From positions 1,364,001-1,428,000 of the forward strand of contig NZ_CP126307.1 in assembly GCF_030144325.1 (NCBI RefSeq): DNA of 64,000 bases. Direction: 5' to 3'. Position numbers and translations under genes: made by a program. The notes under the pieces are model-generated. The model saw only the letters and a list, made by a program, of their open reading frames with translations, did no database searches and was not told where the DNA came from. Origin of the DNA: Bosea vestrisii (GTDB lineage Bacteria; Pseudomonadota; Alphaproteobacteria; Rhizobiales; Beijerinckiaceae). Positions 17,466-26,407 of the stretch are shown here, piece after piece. Numbering within the stretch: the first letter of the stretch is position 1; every line of letters begins with the position of its first letter.

Positions 17466-18647
17466 ATGGCCAAGGAACGGCAGCTCAGCTGGAAATCGAA
17501 GCTGGTTCACTCGGCCGCCAAGGCTCCAGATGGCTTCAGCTCGCTGATCACGCCGGTCTATCGCGGCTCGACGACGCTGTTCAGGGATGCAGCCTCAGTC
17601 GGCGATACCTGGCGGCAGGACGAGGCGGCCTACACCTACGGACTCTACGGCACACCGACGACGCTGGAGCTGGCGGCGCGCATCGCCGAGCTGGAGGGCG
17701 CGACGCATACCTTTCTGGCTCCAGGCGGCCAGGCCGCGCTCGCGCTGGTCAATCTCGCTTTCCTCGGCCCCGGCGACCATGTCCTGATACCGGAATCGAT
17801 CTATGGTCCCCATCGCCTCGTCGGAGACGGCTTGCTGCGCAAGTTCGGCATCGAGGTCGAATACTACGACCCGTTGATCGGCGAAGGCATCGCCGGGCTG
17901 CTGAGTGACAACACCCGGGTGATCTGGTGCGAGAGCCCGGGCTCGGTGACGATGGAAGTGCAGGACCTGCCGGCGATCGCACGGGCCGCAACTGGACGCG
18001 ACATCACCATCGCGATCGACAACACCTATTCCGCCGGCGTGATGTTCGATGCCTTCAGCCACGGCGCCCATGTCACCTTGCAGGCGCTGACCAAATACAT
18101 CGGCGGCCATAGCGACATCCTGATGGGCTCGATCTCCGTCAAAGACGAGGTGCGCTATGCCAGGATCGGCGAGATGCACCAGATGCTCGGCATGGCGGTC
18201 TCACCCGACGATTGCAGCCTCGTGCTGCGCGGGCTGCAGACGCTGGGCGTTCGACTGGAGAGGCTCGAAGCATCCTGCCTCACCATCGCTAGATGGCTGG
18301 AGCAGCGTCCCGAGATCGAGCGCGTGCTGCATCCAGCCCTCCCCGCCTCGCCCGGGCATGCGATCTGGAAGCGCGATTTCACCGGCTCGGCCAGCGTCTT
18401 CTCGATCGTCTTCAAGGCCGGCTATGCGGAGAAGGACCTGCTCGGCTTCATAGACGCGCTGACGCTCTTCAAGATCGGCTATAGCTGGGGCGGCGTCACC
18501 AGCCTGGCGGTGCCATACTTCCACGTCCGGCGCCAGCATCGCGCCTACGGCTCGCGCCTCGTGCGGCTGAACATTGGGCTCGAAGAGGTCGAGGACCTCC
18601 TCGCCGATCTGGAAGGTGCGCTGGAGACCCTTCCGAAAGGGCTCTAG
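17466..18647 (+). CDS. metC: Cystathionine beta-lyase
   Basis: PLP enzyme of the Cys/Met metabolism family, 393 residues, splitting cystathionine to homocysteine, pyruvate and ammonia. Visible: the YGLYGTPTTLELAARIAELE substrate/PLP region, AIDNTYSAGVMFDAFSHGAH, and the Schiff-base lysine in LTKYIGGHSDILMGS. The end has SLAVPYFHVR and VRLNIGLEEVEDL, typical of the family. GGGAGC lies just before the ATG. Related gamma-synthases share the fold, but the KYIGGHSD and SWGGVTSL context favours the beta-lyase. No SAM-type riboswitch is evident upstream. Confidence 0.9.
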   Translation: MAKERQLSWKSKLVHSAAKAPDGFSSLITPVYRGSTTLFRDAASVGDTWRQDEAAYTYGLYGTPTTLELAARIAELEGATHTFLAPGGQAALALVNLAFLGPGDHVLIPESIYGPHRLVGDGLLRKFGIEVEYYDPLIGEGIAGLLSDNTRVIWCESPGSVTMEVQDLPAIARAATGRDITIAIDNTYSAGVMFDAFSHGAHVTLQALTKYIGGHSDILMGSISVKDEVRYARIGEMHQMLGMAVSPDDCSLVLRGLQTLGVRLERLEASCLTIARWLEQRPEIERVLHPALPASPGHAIWKRDFTGSASVFSIVFKAGYAEKDLLGFIDALTLFKIGYSWGGVTSLAVPYFHVRRQHRAYGSRLVRLNIGLEEVEDLLADLEGALETLPKGL

Positions 18648-18684
18648 ACTGCTTCGGGCAGGCCGCTCCGGTTGGAAACCTGCT

Positions 18685-19992
18685 CTATCCGGCAACGCGC
18701 CGCGAAGCCGCCGGCGGGCTCGCCACCTCGATACGGTCGCGGCCATTGCGCTTGGCGGCATAGAGCGCCTCGTCGGCACGAGCGTGGAGGCTCGTGCCGT
18801 CCAACGGTCCTTCTCCCGCGCAAAGTCCGATCGAGACAGTCACCCCTGTCAGTTCGCTATGAAGCAGACGCCACGGTACTCGCCGCAAGGCACGGCAAAT
18901 GGCCATCGCAGCCTCCTCAGCCGCCTCGATCGAAGTGTCGCCGAGCAGGACACCGAACTCCTCGCCGCCGACCCGAGCCACCAGCGCCGAAGCCGACGTG
19001 ACCTGTGCCGCGATGACCCCGGCGATGGCCTTGAGGCAGGCGTCGCCGACCAGATGGCCGAAACGGTCATTGATCGTCTTGAAATGATCGACATCGATCA
19101 TCAGCAGCGAGAGCGGCTCCGGTCGGGCTGACGCATCGGCGAGACGGCCGACGAAGCGGCGGTGATTGGCAAGGCCGGTCAGCCCGTCCGTCTCGGCGAG
19201 TTCTGCCAGCGCCACATTGGCCCGGCGCAAGGCCTCCTGCGCTTCCAACAGCTCCATCTGCTGGCGCTTGGTGGCTGTAATGTCGGCATGGGTGAAGAAG
19301 CTGACGCCGCCGGTGCTGTGCCGCGCGATCAGGCGGAGCCAGCGCTGGCCGGGCAACTCGATCTCGAACGGCACGCCGTCATAGCGCAGGCCATTGCTGA
19401 TCGCCGCCCGCCAGGCGCCGACCGGCGAGGCTTCGCGCCAGCACCAGGCGATGATCTCGTCCAATGTGCGACCCACAACCGGAGTGCCCTTGGGCAGATC
19501 GTAGAGCCGTCTGAAAGCGTTGTTGGCGGCGATCACCCGCTCCTTCGCATCCAGGATCGTGGCGCCGTCCGGGATGAAGCGCAGCGCATCCATCACCGGC
19601 AGCACCAGCTCGGAGGCCGTCTCGGAATGGCTCTCGACATCCAGCCGCTGCCAGAGCCGCACGCGGCCGCCATCCGGGGCCCGCAGCGATGACGCGCGCA
19701 GCTTGCGGCCGTTATGGATGAATTCGAAGGGCTGCGTCTGGTTCTCGTGGCGCGTCACGCCCTCGGCGACATGCAGCGCGATGTCCGGCATTTCCTCCGG
19801 CGAGAGACGGCGCTGATAGAACCGCACCAGATTGTCCCCGTAAGGCTCGCCGACGTAGATCTCGCCTTCGTCCTCGGGGAAGAACTGCAGGAAGGTCTGG
19901 TTCCAGCACAGGGCCCTCATCTGCTCATCGTATTCGCAAACGCCTATACCAAGGGCGTCGAGCGAATCGAGCAGATAGCGCGAGAGCTTCAT
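18685..19992 (-). CDS. PAS-domain diguanylate cyclase
   Basis: A 435-residue cytosolic cyclase making cyclic di-GMP. Two PAS-like sensor regions occupy about 1-250 (CEYDEQMRALCWNQTFLQFF; ATILDAKERVIAANNAFRRL), followed by a short coiled linker and a GGDEF domain with active GGEEF at 342-346 and the start segment DGLTGLANHRRF. No RxxD inhibitory site is present upstream (position reads SASA). No membrane segment is seen. It is convergent with metC, with a 37-base gap. Confidence 0.94.
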   Translation of the reverse strand: MKLSRYLLDSLDALGIGVCEYDEQMRALCWNQTFLQFFPEDEGEIYVGEPYGDNLVRFYQRRLSPEEMPDIALHVAEGVTRHENQTQPFEFIHNGRKLRASSLRAPDGGRVRLWQRLDVESHSETASELVLPVMDALRFIPDGATILDAKERVIAANNAFRRLYDLPKGTPVVGRTLDEIIAWCWREASPVGAWRAAISNGLRYDGVPFEIELPGQRWLRLIARHSTGGVSFFTHADITATKRQQMELLEAQEALRRANVALAELAETDGLTGLANHRRFVGRLADASARPEPLSLLMIDVDHFKTINDRFGHLVGDACLKAIAGVIAAQVTSASALVARVGGEEFGVLLGDTSIEAAEEAAMAICRALRRVPWRLLHSELTGVTVSIGLCAGEGPLDGTSLHARADEALYAAKRNGRDRIEVASPPAASRRVAG

Positions 19993-20045
19993 CCCAACGT
20001 CATTAGACGAGAGCCGTTAACAACCGGTGAGATCGGTCTTTAAGA

Positions 20046-20690
20046 TCAACCGACCTTTCCGTAACCCGAGAATCGAGCCGAAACACGCTCCATCTCGGCC
20101 GCGTCGAGGATAACCGGCTCAAGCCCGGAGGCCAGCAGGTCGAGATACTGCCCAGCCAGATTCTCGACCTCGGCGACGATGGTATGCGCGCCAGCCAGGC
20201 TCGCGCCGAGCGCGATCACGCCGTGATTGGCGAGCAACACGGCCTTGCGGCCTTCCAGCGCTCGAACCGCGTTGGCAGCCAGCTCCGGCGAGCCGAACGT
20301 GGCATAGTCGGCGCAGCGGACATCAGCCCCGCCGCACAGCGCGATCATGTAGTGGAAGGCCGGGATGCCGCGACGCGCGCAAGAGAGCGCCGTCGCCCGC
20401 GGCGAATGCGTGTGGACGATCGCCTGCGCATCAGGCCGCGCCTTGTAAATCTCGACATGGAACGGCCATTCCGACGAGGGCTTGCGCTCGCCCGAGAGCG
20501 TCGTGCCATCGAGCGAGAGATGGATCAGGTCCTCCGGCCTTGTTTTCGCATAAGGCAGGCCGGACGGCGTGATCAGCAGCCCGCCTTCGAAACGGGCCGA
20601 GACATTGCCCGATTTCGACGGGCAGAAGCCGGCCTTGTCGATCGCCTGCGCGACCGCAACGATCTCCTCACGCAGTGTCAGTTCGTTCAT
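20046..20690 (-). CDS. Class II aldolase, probable methylthioribulose-1-phosphate aldolase (Ald2-like)
   Basis: Zinc-dependent class II aldolase/adducin family enzyme, 214 residues. Catalytic/zinc residues visible: Glu in SSEWPFHVEIY, His-Thr-His in IVHTHSPRA, and a third His in LLANHGVIAL. Directly coupled to mtnA (ATGA overlap) and downstream of apt and mtnP, it most likely splits 5-methylthioribulose- or 5-deoxyribulose-1-phosphate to DHAP and an aldehyde (DHAP shunt). The alternative is the dehydratase MtnB, a member of the same family; the lack of mtnC, mtnD or mtnW nearby favours the aldolase. I infer rather than see the substrate. Confidence 0.85.
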   Translation of the reverse strand: MNELTLREEIVAVAQAIDKAGFCPSKSGNVSARFEGGLLITPSGLPYAKTRPEDLIHLSLDGTTLSGERKPSSEWPFHVEIYKARPDAQAIVHTHSPRATALSCARRGIPAFHYMIALCGGADVRCADYATFGSPELAANAVRALEGRKAVLLANHGVIALGASLAGAHTIVAEVENLAGQYLDLLASGLEPVILDAAEMERVSARFSGYGKVG

Positions 20691-21796
20691 GCCGCCACAC
20701 CACTCGTCATCTCAGGAAAGAGCCTCGCCAGTCCCTCGGCGCTCGCCGGCGCGACGCCGCGCTCGGTGATCAGGCCGGTGACGAGCCGCGCCGGGGTGAC
20801 GTCGAAGGCCGGATTACACGCCGGGCTACCGGGTGCCGTGACCTGGAAGAAACCGGTGCGGCCATCTTCGCTCTGTCCGAACAGATGCGTGACCTCGTAG
20901 CTTGCGCGCTCCTCGATCGGAATCTCCTTCAGCCCGTCCTGCAACGTCCAGTCGATCGTCGGCGACGGCAGCGCCACATAGAACGGCACGCCATTGTCCC
21001 TGGCCGCCAGCGCCTTGAGATAGGTGCCGATCTTGTTGGCGACGTCGCCGGTTGCGGTCGTCCGGTCGGTGCCGACAATCACCATGTCGACCTCACCGCG
21101 CTGCATCAGATGGCCGCCGGCATTATCGACGATCACGGCATGCGGCACGCCATGACTGCAGAGCTCGTAGGCCGTCAGCGCCGCGCCCTGGTTGCGCGGG
21201 CGCGTCTCGTCGACCCAGACATGGACAGGGATGCCGGCATCATGCGCGAGATAGATCGGCGCCAGCGCCGTGCCCCAATCCACCGTGGCGAGCCAGCCTG
21301 CATTGCAATGGGTGAGGATATTGACCGGCTCGCCCGCCGGTTTATTTGCCGCTATCTTGCGGATCACGCCGAGCCCGTGCTCGCCGATGGCATGGCAGAG
21401 CGCGACATCCTCGTCGCAGATCGCCGCCGCCTCGGCATAGGCCGCAGCGACCCGTTCGGCTTCCGGGAGATCGATCAGGCTCCGGCGCATCCGCGCCAGT
21501 GCCCAGTGCAAATTGACCGCGGTCGGCCGGGTGGCGCCGAGCATCGCCAGCGCCTGCTCCAGCGCGGTATCAGAGGCATCGATCCGCAGCGCCAGCGCCA
21601 CGCCATAGGCCGCCGTCGCACCGATCAGGGGCGCACCGCGCACCGTCATGTGGCGGATGGCGTGGGCTGCCTCTTCGGCAGTCGCGAGCCTGGCCGTCTC
21701 GAAATGGAAGGGCAGCCGCGTCTGATCGATGACGCGTACGCCCCAGCCATCCTCGTCGAGCCAGATGGTGCGATAGTGCCGCCCGTGGATCTTCAT
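20687..21796 (-). CDS. mtnA: S-methyl-5-thioribose-1-phosphate isomerase
   Basis: Converts methylthioribose-1-phosphate to methylthioribulose-1-phosphate in SAM by-product salvage. The 369-residue length is typical. Visible motifs: RGAPLIGATAAYGVALAL, the catalytic Cys region THCNAGWLATVDWGTALAPI, and the catalytic Asp in VIVGTDRTTATGDVANKIGT. Stop and the next gene's start overlap as ATGA. The apt gene ends 4 bases upstream, so apt-mtnA-aldolase is one tightly packed unit. Confidence 0.96.
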   Translation of the reverse strand: MKIHGRHYRTIWLDEDGWGVRVIDQTRLPFHFETARLATAEEAAHAIRHMTVRGAPLIGATAAYGVALALRIDASDTALEQALAMLGATRPTAVNLHWALARMRRSLIDLPEAERVAAAYAEAAAICDEDVALCHAIGEHGLGVIRKIAANKPAGEPVNILTHCNAGWLATVDWGTALAPIYLAHDAGIPVHVWVDETRPRNQGAALTAYELCSHGVPHAVIVDNAGGHLMQRGEVDMVIVGTDRTTATGDVANKIGTYLKALAARDNGVPFYVALPSPTIDWTLQDGLKEIPIEERASYEVTHLFGQSEDGRTGFFQVTAPGSPACNPAFDVTPARLVTGLITERGVAPASAEGLARLFPEMTSGVAA

Positions 21797-21800
21797 GGCG

Positions 21801-22358
21801 TCAATGTCCGGCGAAGGAGACCAGCGTGCGCACCGGCACGCCGAGCCGTCTGATCTTGTCGGCGCCGCCGAGGTCCGGCAGGTCGATGATGAAGCAGGCC
21901 GCGACCACCTCGGCGCCGAGCGAGGAGAGCAGCTTCACCGCCGCCTCAGCCGTGCCGCCCGTGGCGACGAGATCGTCGACCAGGAGGACCCTTTCGCCGC
22001 GCGAGACCGCATCCTTGTGCACCTCGATCTCATCGGCGCCGTATTCGAGCGAATAGGGCATGCCGACGGTCTCATGCGGCAGCTTGCCCTTCTTGCGCAC
22101 CGGCACGAAACCGGCCGAGAGCTGATGCGCCACGGCGCCGCCAAGGATGAAGCCGCGCGCCTCGATACCGGCGATCTTGGCGATCTTCAGCCCGGCGAAA
22201 GGCTGAACCAGCTCGTCCACCGTGCGGCGGAAGGCGCGGGCATCGCCGAGCAGCGTGGTGATGTCGCGGAACTGGATCCCGGGCGCCGGATAGTCGGGAA
22301 TCGTCCGGATCGCATTCTTCAGATCGTCGAGCGCGCTGCGGTCCATGACAAAGTCCAT
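21801..22358 (-). CDS. apt: Adenine phosphoribosyltransferase
   Basis: Recycles adenine to AMP with PRPP. 185 residues from the ATG at 22358; the family region starts at IRTIPDYPAPGIQFRDIT, and the PRPP-binding loop is VLLVDDLVATGGTAEAA. GIEARGFILGGAVA and VRKKGKLPHETV complete the family pattern. Between mtnP and mtnA it recovers the adenine freed by MtnP from methylthioadenosine or 5-deoxyadenosine. A second Met four residues in is an alternative start. Confidence 0.95.
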   Translation of the reverse strand: MDFVMDRSALDDLKNAIRTIPDYPAPGIQFRDITTLLGDARAFRRTVDELVQPFAGLKIAKIAGIEARGFILGGAVAHQLSAGFVPVRKKGKLPHETVGMPYSLEYGADEIEVHKDAVSRGERVLLVDDLVATGGTAEAAVKLLSSLGAEVVAACFIIDLPDLGGADKIRRLGVPVRTLVSFAGH

Positions 22359-22413
22359 CGGCTGGGGGCCCCTCTTAGCGCAAGGGGCCTGCTGCGGGAA
22401 AGCCGGCGCAGCG

Positions 22414-23295
22414 TCAGCCCTGCGCCTTGAGCACCCGCCCGGCCACTGCATCGAGCTTGGCCATGAGCCTGGGGTCGCGGAACTCCGGCGCGGTGACAAT
22501 CGCGAAGTCGAGGGCATTGTGCGAGCCGACCGGGCAAGGCTCGCGCTCGCGCGGGAAATCGGCCGCGAGCCGCGCCACCAGCTGGCGAGCCTTGTCGGCA
22601 TTGGCGTGCAGCACGGCGATCACGGAGGCGACGTCGACCGCGCCATGCTCCTCATGCCAGCAATCGTAATCGGTCACCATCGCGACGGTCGCGTAGGTGA
22701 TCTCGGCCTCGCGCGCGAGCTTGGCCTCCGGCATCGCCGTCATGCCGATCAGGTCGTAGCCGAGCCGCTTATAGGTCAGCGATTCGGCCAGCGTCGAGAA
22801 TTGCGGGCCTTCCATGGTGACGAGCGTGCCGCCTCGCACAAAAGGTAGGTCTTCCGCGGTGGCAGCAGCCGCGATCCGCTCCTGCAGAGCCGGTCCGACC
22901 GGATGCGCCACCGAGACATGGGCAACGCAGCCCTTGCCGAAATAGGAACTCGCGCGCCCCGCCGTTCGGTCGACGAACTGGTCGACCAGCACGAACAGGC
23001 CGGGATAGAGCTCGGCCTTGTAGGAGCCGCAGGCCGAGAGCGAGACGAGATCGGTGACCCCTGCCCGCTTCAGCACGTCGATATTGGCGCGGTAGTTGAT
23101 CTCTGACGGCGGGATCGCATGGCCGCGGCCATGGCGCGGCAGGAAGACGATTTTCGTCTCCCCCATCCGGCCGATCCGCAGCACGTCGGAGGGCTCGCCC
23201 CAGGGGCTCTCGATCCGCTCCTCGCGAAGGTCGCTGAGCCCAGGCAGGTCGTAGATGCCGGAGCCGCCGATGATGCCCAGAACCGCTTCAGCCAT
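22414..23295 (-). CDS. mtnP: S-methyl-5'-thioadenosine phosphorylase
   Basis: Trimeric phosphorylase cleaving methylthioadenosine to adenine and methylthioribose-1-phosphate. 293 residues from the ATG at 23295. N-terminal GIIGGSGIYDLPGL is the phosphate loop of the PNP/MTAP family, FLPRHGRGHAIPPSEINYRA is the diagnostic His/Arg region, and TMEGPQFSTLAE plus GMTAMPEAKLAREAEI form the nucleoside pocket. First gene of the salvage unit, 56 bases before apt. A terminator at 23403-23427 separates it from petC. Confidence 0.96.
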   Translation of the reverse strand: MAEAVLGIIGGSGIYDLPGLSDLREERIESPWGEPSDVLRIGRMGETKIVFLPRHGRGHAIPPSEINYRANIDVLKRAGVTDLVSLSACGSYKAELYPGLFVLVDQFVDRTAGRASSYFGKGCVAHVSVAHPVGPALQERIAAAATAEDLPFVRGGTLVTMEGPQFSTLAESLTYKRLGYDLIGMTAMPEAKLAREAEITYATVAMVTDYDCWHEEHGAVDVASVIAVLHANADKARQLVARLAADFPREREPCPVGSHNALDFAIVTAPEFRDPRLMAKLDAVAGRVLKAQG

Positions 23296-23402
23296 GTCGC
23301 CTGCCCTCGAAAGCTTTCCCGGCCAAGGATCAGAAGTTTGTGACGTCCGCGCAACCGCGGACGGCTGCGACACACGTCGATCCACAGCCTTGGCCACGAA
23401 CG

Positions 23403-23427
23403 AAAAAGGCCCCGTTTCCGGGGCCCC
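23403..23427 (-). terminator. Rho-independent terminator after petC
   Basis: On the minus strand, GGCCCCG, loop GAAA, CGGGGCC is followed by five T residues. The GNRA-type loop, GC-rich stem and T-run make this one of the clearest terminators in the window; it ends the petABC transcript about 20 bases after petC. Confidence 0.92.
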
Positions 23428-23445
23428 TTCTGATTTCAATTCCGC

Positions 23446-24327
23446 TCAATGCGTCGAGGCGTGGTCGGGCAGGCGCGACCAGATCTTCTTCTTGGTGAAG
23501 TAGAGCAGGCCGGCGAAGAGCGCGAGGAAGAGCATGACCTGCATGCCCATGCGCTTGCGCGCCTCGAGATGCGGCTCCGCCATCCACACCATGAAGGCGG
23601 AGACGTCCTTGGCGTACTGCTCGACGGTCTCCGGCACCGGTGACTTACCGTCAGGTCCCTTCGGGTATTCGATCTGACCGTCGTTCAGCGGCTTCGGCAT
23701 CGCGATCAGATGGCCGGACATATAGGTGTTGTAGTTCTGGCCCGGCAGCAGCGGCGGGAAGTCCTTCGGCGGATCCTTATAGCCGGTCAGGAGCGCGACG
23801 ATGTAGTCCGGCCCCTGCTCCTGATATTGGGTGAAGATGTCGAAGACGAACTTCGGGAAGCCGCGCTCATAGGTACGTGCCTTCGCGAGCATGTCGATCG
23901 GCGGCGGATAGGCGCCGCCATTGGCGGCACGCGCTGCCTGCTCGTTCGGGAACGGTGCAGGGAAGGCGTCGGCGGCACGACCGGGGCGCTCGAACATCTC
24001 GCCGGCATCGTTCGGGCCGTCCTTGATGTTGGTATAGCTCGCGGCCAGCGCCGCGACCTGCGAGGGCGTGAAGCCTGGGCCGCCCGGCTGCGCCAGGTTG
24101 CGGAACCGGACCAGGCTCATCGCATGGCAGCTGGCGCAGACTTCCTTGGCGACCTTGAAGCCGCGCTGGAGCTGAGCCTGGTCGAACTTGCCGAACGGGC
24201 CTGAGAACGACCAGCTCTGCGCCGGCGGCTTCGGGCCGCCTTCCGCGGCCAGGGTCGGTGCGGCAGCGGCGATGGCAAGACCTGCAACGAGGCCAGCAAG
24301 CGACAGGCGGAGGGACATCTTGCTCAT
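23446..24327 (-). CDS. petC: Cytochrome c1 of the bc1 complex
   Basis: Membrane-anchored c-type heme subunit of ubiquinol-cytochrome c reductase, passing electrons from the Rieske centre to cytochrome c. 293 residues from the ATG at 24327. Sec signal peptide at 1-24 (ends PTLAAEG), heme motif CASCH in KEVCASCHAMSLVRFRNL, and the C-terminal anchor MQVMLFLALFAGLLYFTKKK. The axial Met is likely in HLIAMPKPL. It lies 8 bases after petB. Confidence 0.97.
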   Translation of the reverse strand: MSKMSLRLSLAGLVAGLAIAAAAPTLAAEGGPKPPAQSWSFSGPFGKFDQAQLQRGFKVAKEVCASCHAMSLVRFRNLAQPGGPGFTPSQVAALAASYTNIKDGPNDAGEMFERPGRAADAFPAPFPNEQAARAANGGAYPPPIDMLAKARTYERGFPKFVFDIFTQYQEQGPDYIVALLTGYKDPPKDFPPLLPGQNYNTYMSGHLIAMPKPLNDGQIEYPKGPDGKSPVPETVEQYAKDVSAFMVWMAEPHLEARKRMGMQVMLFLALFAGLLYFTKKKIWSRLPDHASTH

Positions 24328-24335
24328 GGTCGCGT

Positions 24336-25607
24336 TCAGCCCTTGGCCTGCGGTTCCGAAGCGGTGGCGTGGGCGAGGCGTGCGCCCGAGCCGCCGAGCA
24401 CCGAATCGGCGATGGAGGTCGGCAGCGGGGCCGGCCGTTCGAAGATGCCGATCAGCGCCAGCGCCAGGAAGAAGCCGAAATACAGCACCGTCAGGATTCG
24501 CGAGATGGTGACGTAGGGCTCGTCGGCCGGCATCGCACCGAGATAGCCCAGCCCGATGCAGACCAGCACGAACATCCAGAAGAACTGGCGCGCGATCGGT
24601 CGGTAGGTCATCGACTTGACCTTGGAGGTGTCGATCCAGGGCAGGAAGGCGAGGATCACGATCGCGCCGCCCATGGCGAGCACGCCGCCGAGCTTGTCGG
24701 GGATGGCGCGCAGGATCGCGTAGAACGGCAGGAAGTACCATTCCGGCACGATGTGAGCGGGCGTCGCCGCCGGGTTGGCCGGGATATAGTTATCGGCATG
24801 GCCCATGAAGTTCGGCTGGTAGAACACGAACCAGGCGAACACCAGCATGAAGCAGACCATGCCGAACAGGTCCTTGATGGTCGCATAGGGCGTGAACGGC
24901 ACGGTGTCCTTCTTGACGTCCTTCACCTCGACGCCAGTCGGATTGTTCTGGCCGACATGGTGCAGCGCCCAGATGTGCAGGACGACGATGCCAGCGATCA
25001 TGAACGGCAGCAGGAAGTGCAGCGAGAAGAAGCGGTTCAGCGTCGGGTTGTCGACCGAGTAGCCACCCCACAGGAAGGTGACGATCGTCTCGCCGATCAC
25101 TGGCAGCGCCGAGAACAGGTTGGTGATGACCGTCGCACCCCAGAACGACATTTGGCCCCAGGGCAGGACGTAGCCCATGAACGCCGTGGCCATCATCAGG
25201 AGGAAGATGATGACGCCGAGGATCCACAGCACCTCGCGCGGCGCCTTATAGGAGCCGTAGTAGAGGCCGCGGAAGATGTGGATGTAGACCGCGACGAAGA
25301 ACATCGAGGCGCCGTTGGAGTGCAGATAGCGCAGCAGCCAGCCATAGTTCACGTCGCGCATGATGTGCTCGACGGAATTGAACGCCATGGTCGCGTTCGG
25401 CGTGTAGTGCATCGCCAGGATCACGCCGGTGATGATCTGCGCCACCAGCATGAAGGTGAGGATGCCGCCGAAGGTCCAAAGATAGTTGAGGTTGCGCGGC
25501 ACCGGATAGGACACCGCTGAATCGTGCATGAGCCGCACGATCGGCAGGCGCGCATCGAGCCAGCGCTCGATCCCTGTCTTCGGCTGGTAGCTGCTGTGAC
25601 CGCTCAT
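24336..25607 (-). CDS. petB: Cytochrome b of the bc1 complex
   Basis: Core diheme membrane subunit of the bc1 complex with the quinol oxidation and reduction sites. 423 residues; eight membrane segments. Visible: the four heme histidines in helices B and D (FNSVEHIMRDVN region and YIHIFRGLYYGSY; FFSLHFLLPF and LHIWALHHVGQNN), and the Qo-site PEWY in IVPEWYFLPFYAILR. The ATG at 25607 has a purine-rich site upstream. Length and motifs fit the alphaproteobacterial full-length form rather than the split b6/IV form. Confidence 0.98.
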   Translation of the reverse strand: MSGHSSYQPKTGIERWLDARLPIVRLMHDSAVSYPVPRNLNYLWTFGGILTFMLVAQIITGVILAMHYTPNATMAFNSVEHIMRDVNYGWLLRYLHSNGASMFFVAVYIHIFRGLYYGSYKAPREVLWILGVIIFLLMMATAFMGYVLPWGQMSFWGATVITNLFSALPVIGETIVTFLWGGYSVDNPTLNRFFSLHFLLPFMIAGIVVLHIWALHHVGQNNPTGVEVKDVKKDTVPFTPYATIKDLFGMVCFMLVFAWFVFYQPNFMGHADNYIPANPAATPAHIVPEWYFLPFYAILRAIPDKLGGVLAMGGAIVILAFLPWIDTSKVKSMTYRPIARQFFWMFVLVCIGLGYLGAMPADEPYVTISRILTVLYFGFFLALALIGIFERPAPLPTSIADSVLGGSGARLAHATASEPQAKG

Positions 25608-25663
25608 TCTGCTCGCCTCAAGCTCTCTCAAATCCGCCCGATGCCGTCTTCGCCTTAAGAGGC

Positions 25664-26215
25664 TCAGCCGATCTTGATCTTGGTGTCCGCGGTGAACGCA
25701 TAGGGCGGCACCGGCAGGTTCAGCGGCGCGGGACCCTTGCGGATGCGGCCGGAGGAATCGTAGTGCGAGCCGTGGCAGGGGCAGAACCAGCCGTCGAACT
25801 CGCCCTTCGGCTCGCCCGGCGCGGTGCCGAGCGGCACGCAGCCGAGATGGGTGCAGTTGCCGTAAATGACGAGGAACGGCTCATGGCCGGCCTTGGTGCG
25901 CTGCTCGTCGGTCTGCGGATCGCGCAGCGTCGCGACGTCGACGGCCTTGGCCTCGTCGATCTCCTTCTTGGTGCGGTGACGCACGAAGATCAGCTTGCCG
26001 CGCCAGAACAGCTTGATCGCCTGGCCTTCCGCGATCGGGGCGAGATCGAGGTCGATCGGAGCGCCGGCGGCGACGACCTGCGCATCTGGCGCCAATTGCC
26101 CAAGCAGCGGCAGCAGCAGCGAGCCGGCGCCGACGACGCCGACAGCGGCTGTGGTCAGCATCAGAAAATCGCGGCGGGTGGGTTCGGTGCCTGTCGTTCC
26201 GGTCACGTGCGCCAC
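25664..26215 (-). CDS. petA: Rieske iron-sulfur subunit of the bc1 complex
   Basis: 2Fe-2S subunit that accepts the first electron from ubiquinol. The cluster-binding boxes CTHLGC and CPCHGSHYD are intact. The N-terminus TRRDFLMLTTAAVGVVGAGS carries a twin-arginine motif and an uncleaved membrane anchor. The start is taken as the GTG at 26215 (183 residues), with AGGGA nine bases upstream; a longer in-frame extension to 26275 lacks homology. First gene of petABC, 56 bases before petB. Confidence 0.95.
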   Translation of the reverse strand: MAHVTGTTGTEPTRRDFLMLTTAAVGVVGAGSLLLPLLGQLAPDAQVVAAGAPIDLDLAPIAEGQAIKLFWRGKLIFVRHRTKKEIDEAKAVDVATLRDPQTDEQRTKAGHEPFLVIYGNCTHLGCVPLGTAPGEPKGEFDGWFCPCHGSHYDSSGRIRKGPAPLNLPVPPYAFTADTKIKIG

Positions 26216-26407
26216 GATCCAATTCCCTGCTCGGCGGCCGGCTTGACCGGCTGAAACAACCTCAGGCGCCCTCACGGGGGCGCGAGCGCCAAGCCGCCGT
26301 GAAGCGGCGCGTCGCCTGCCGCGCTCTTTGGCATGCAGTTTTGACGAAGTCTACTGTTCCCCGTGCCGCAGCCCACCGCATCGCAGCAAGGCCGCCGTGC
26401 AGCCAAC

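Noticed and set aside
23296..23439. N-terminal extension of mtnP to 23439
   Set aside because: It would cross the petC terminator and lacks family sequence.
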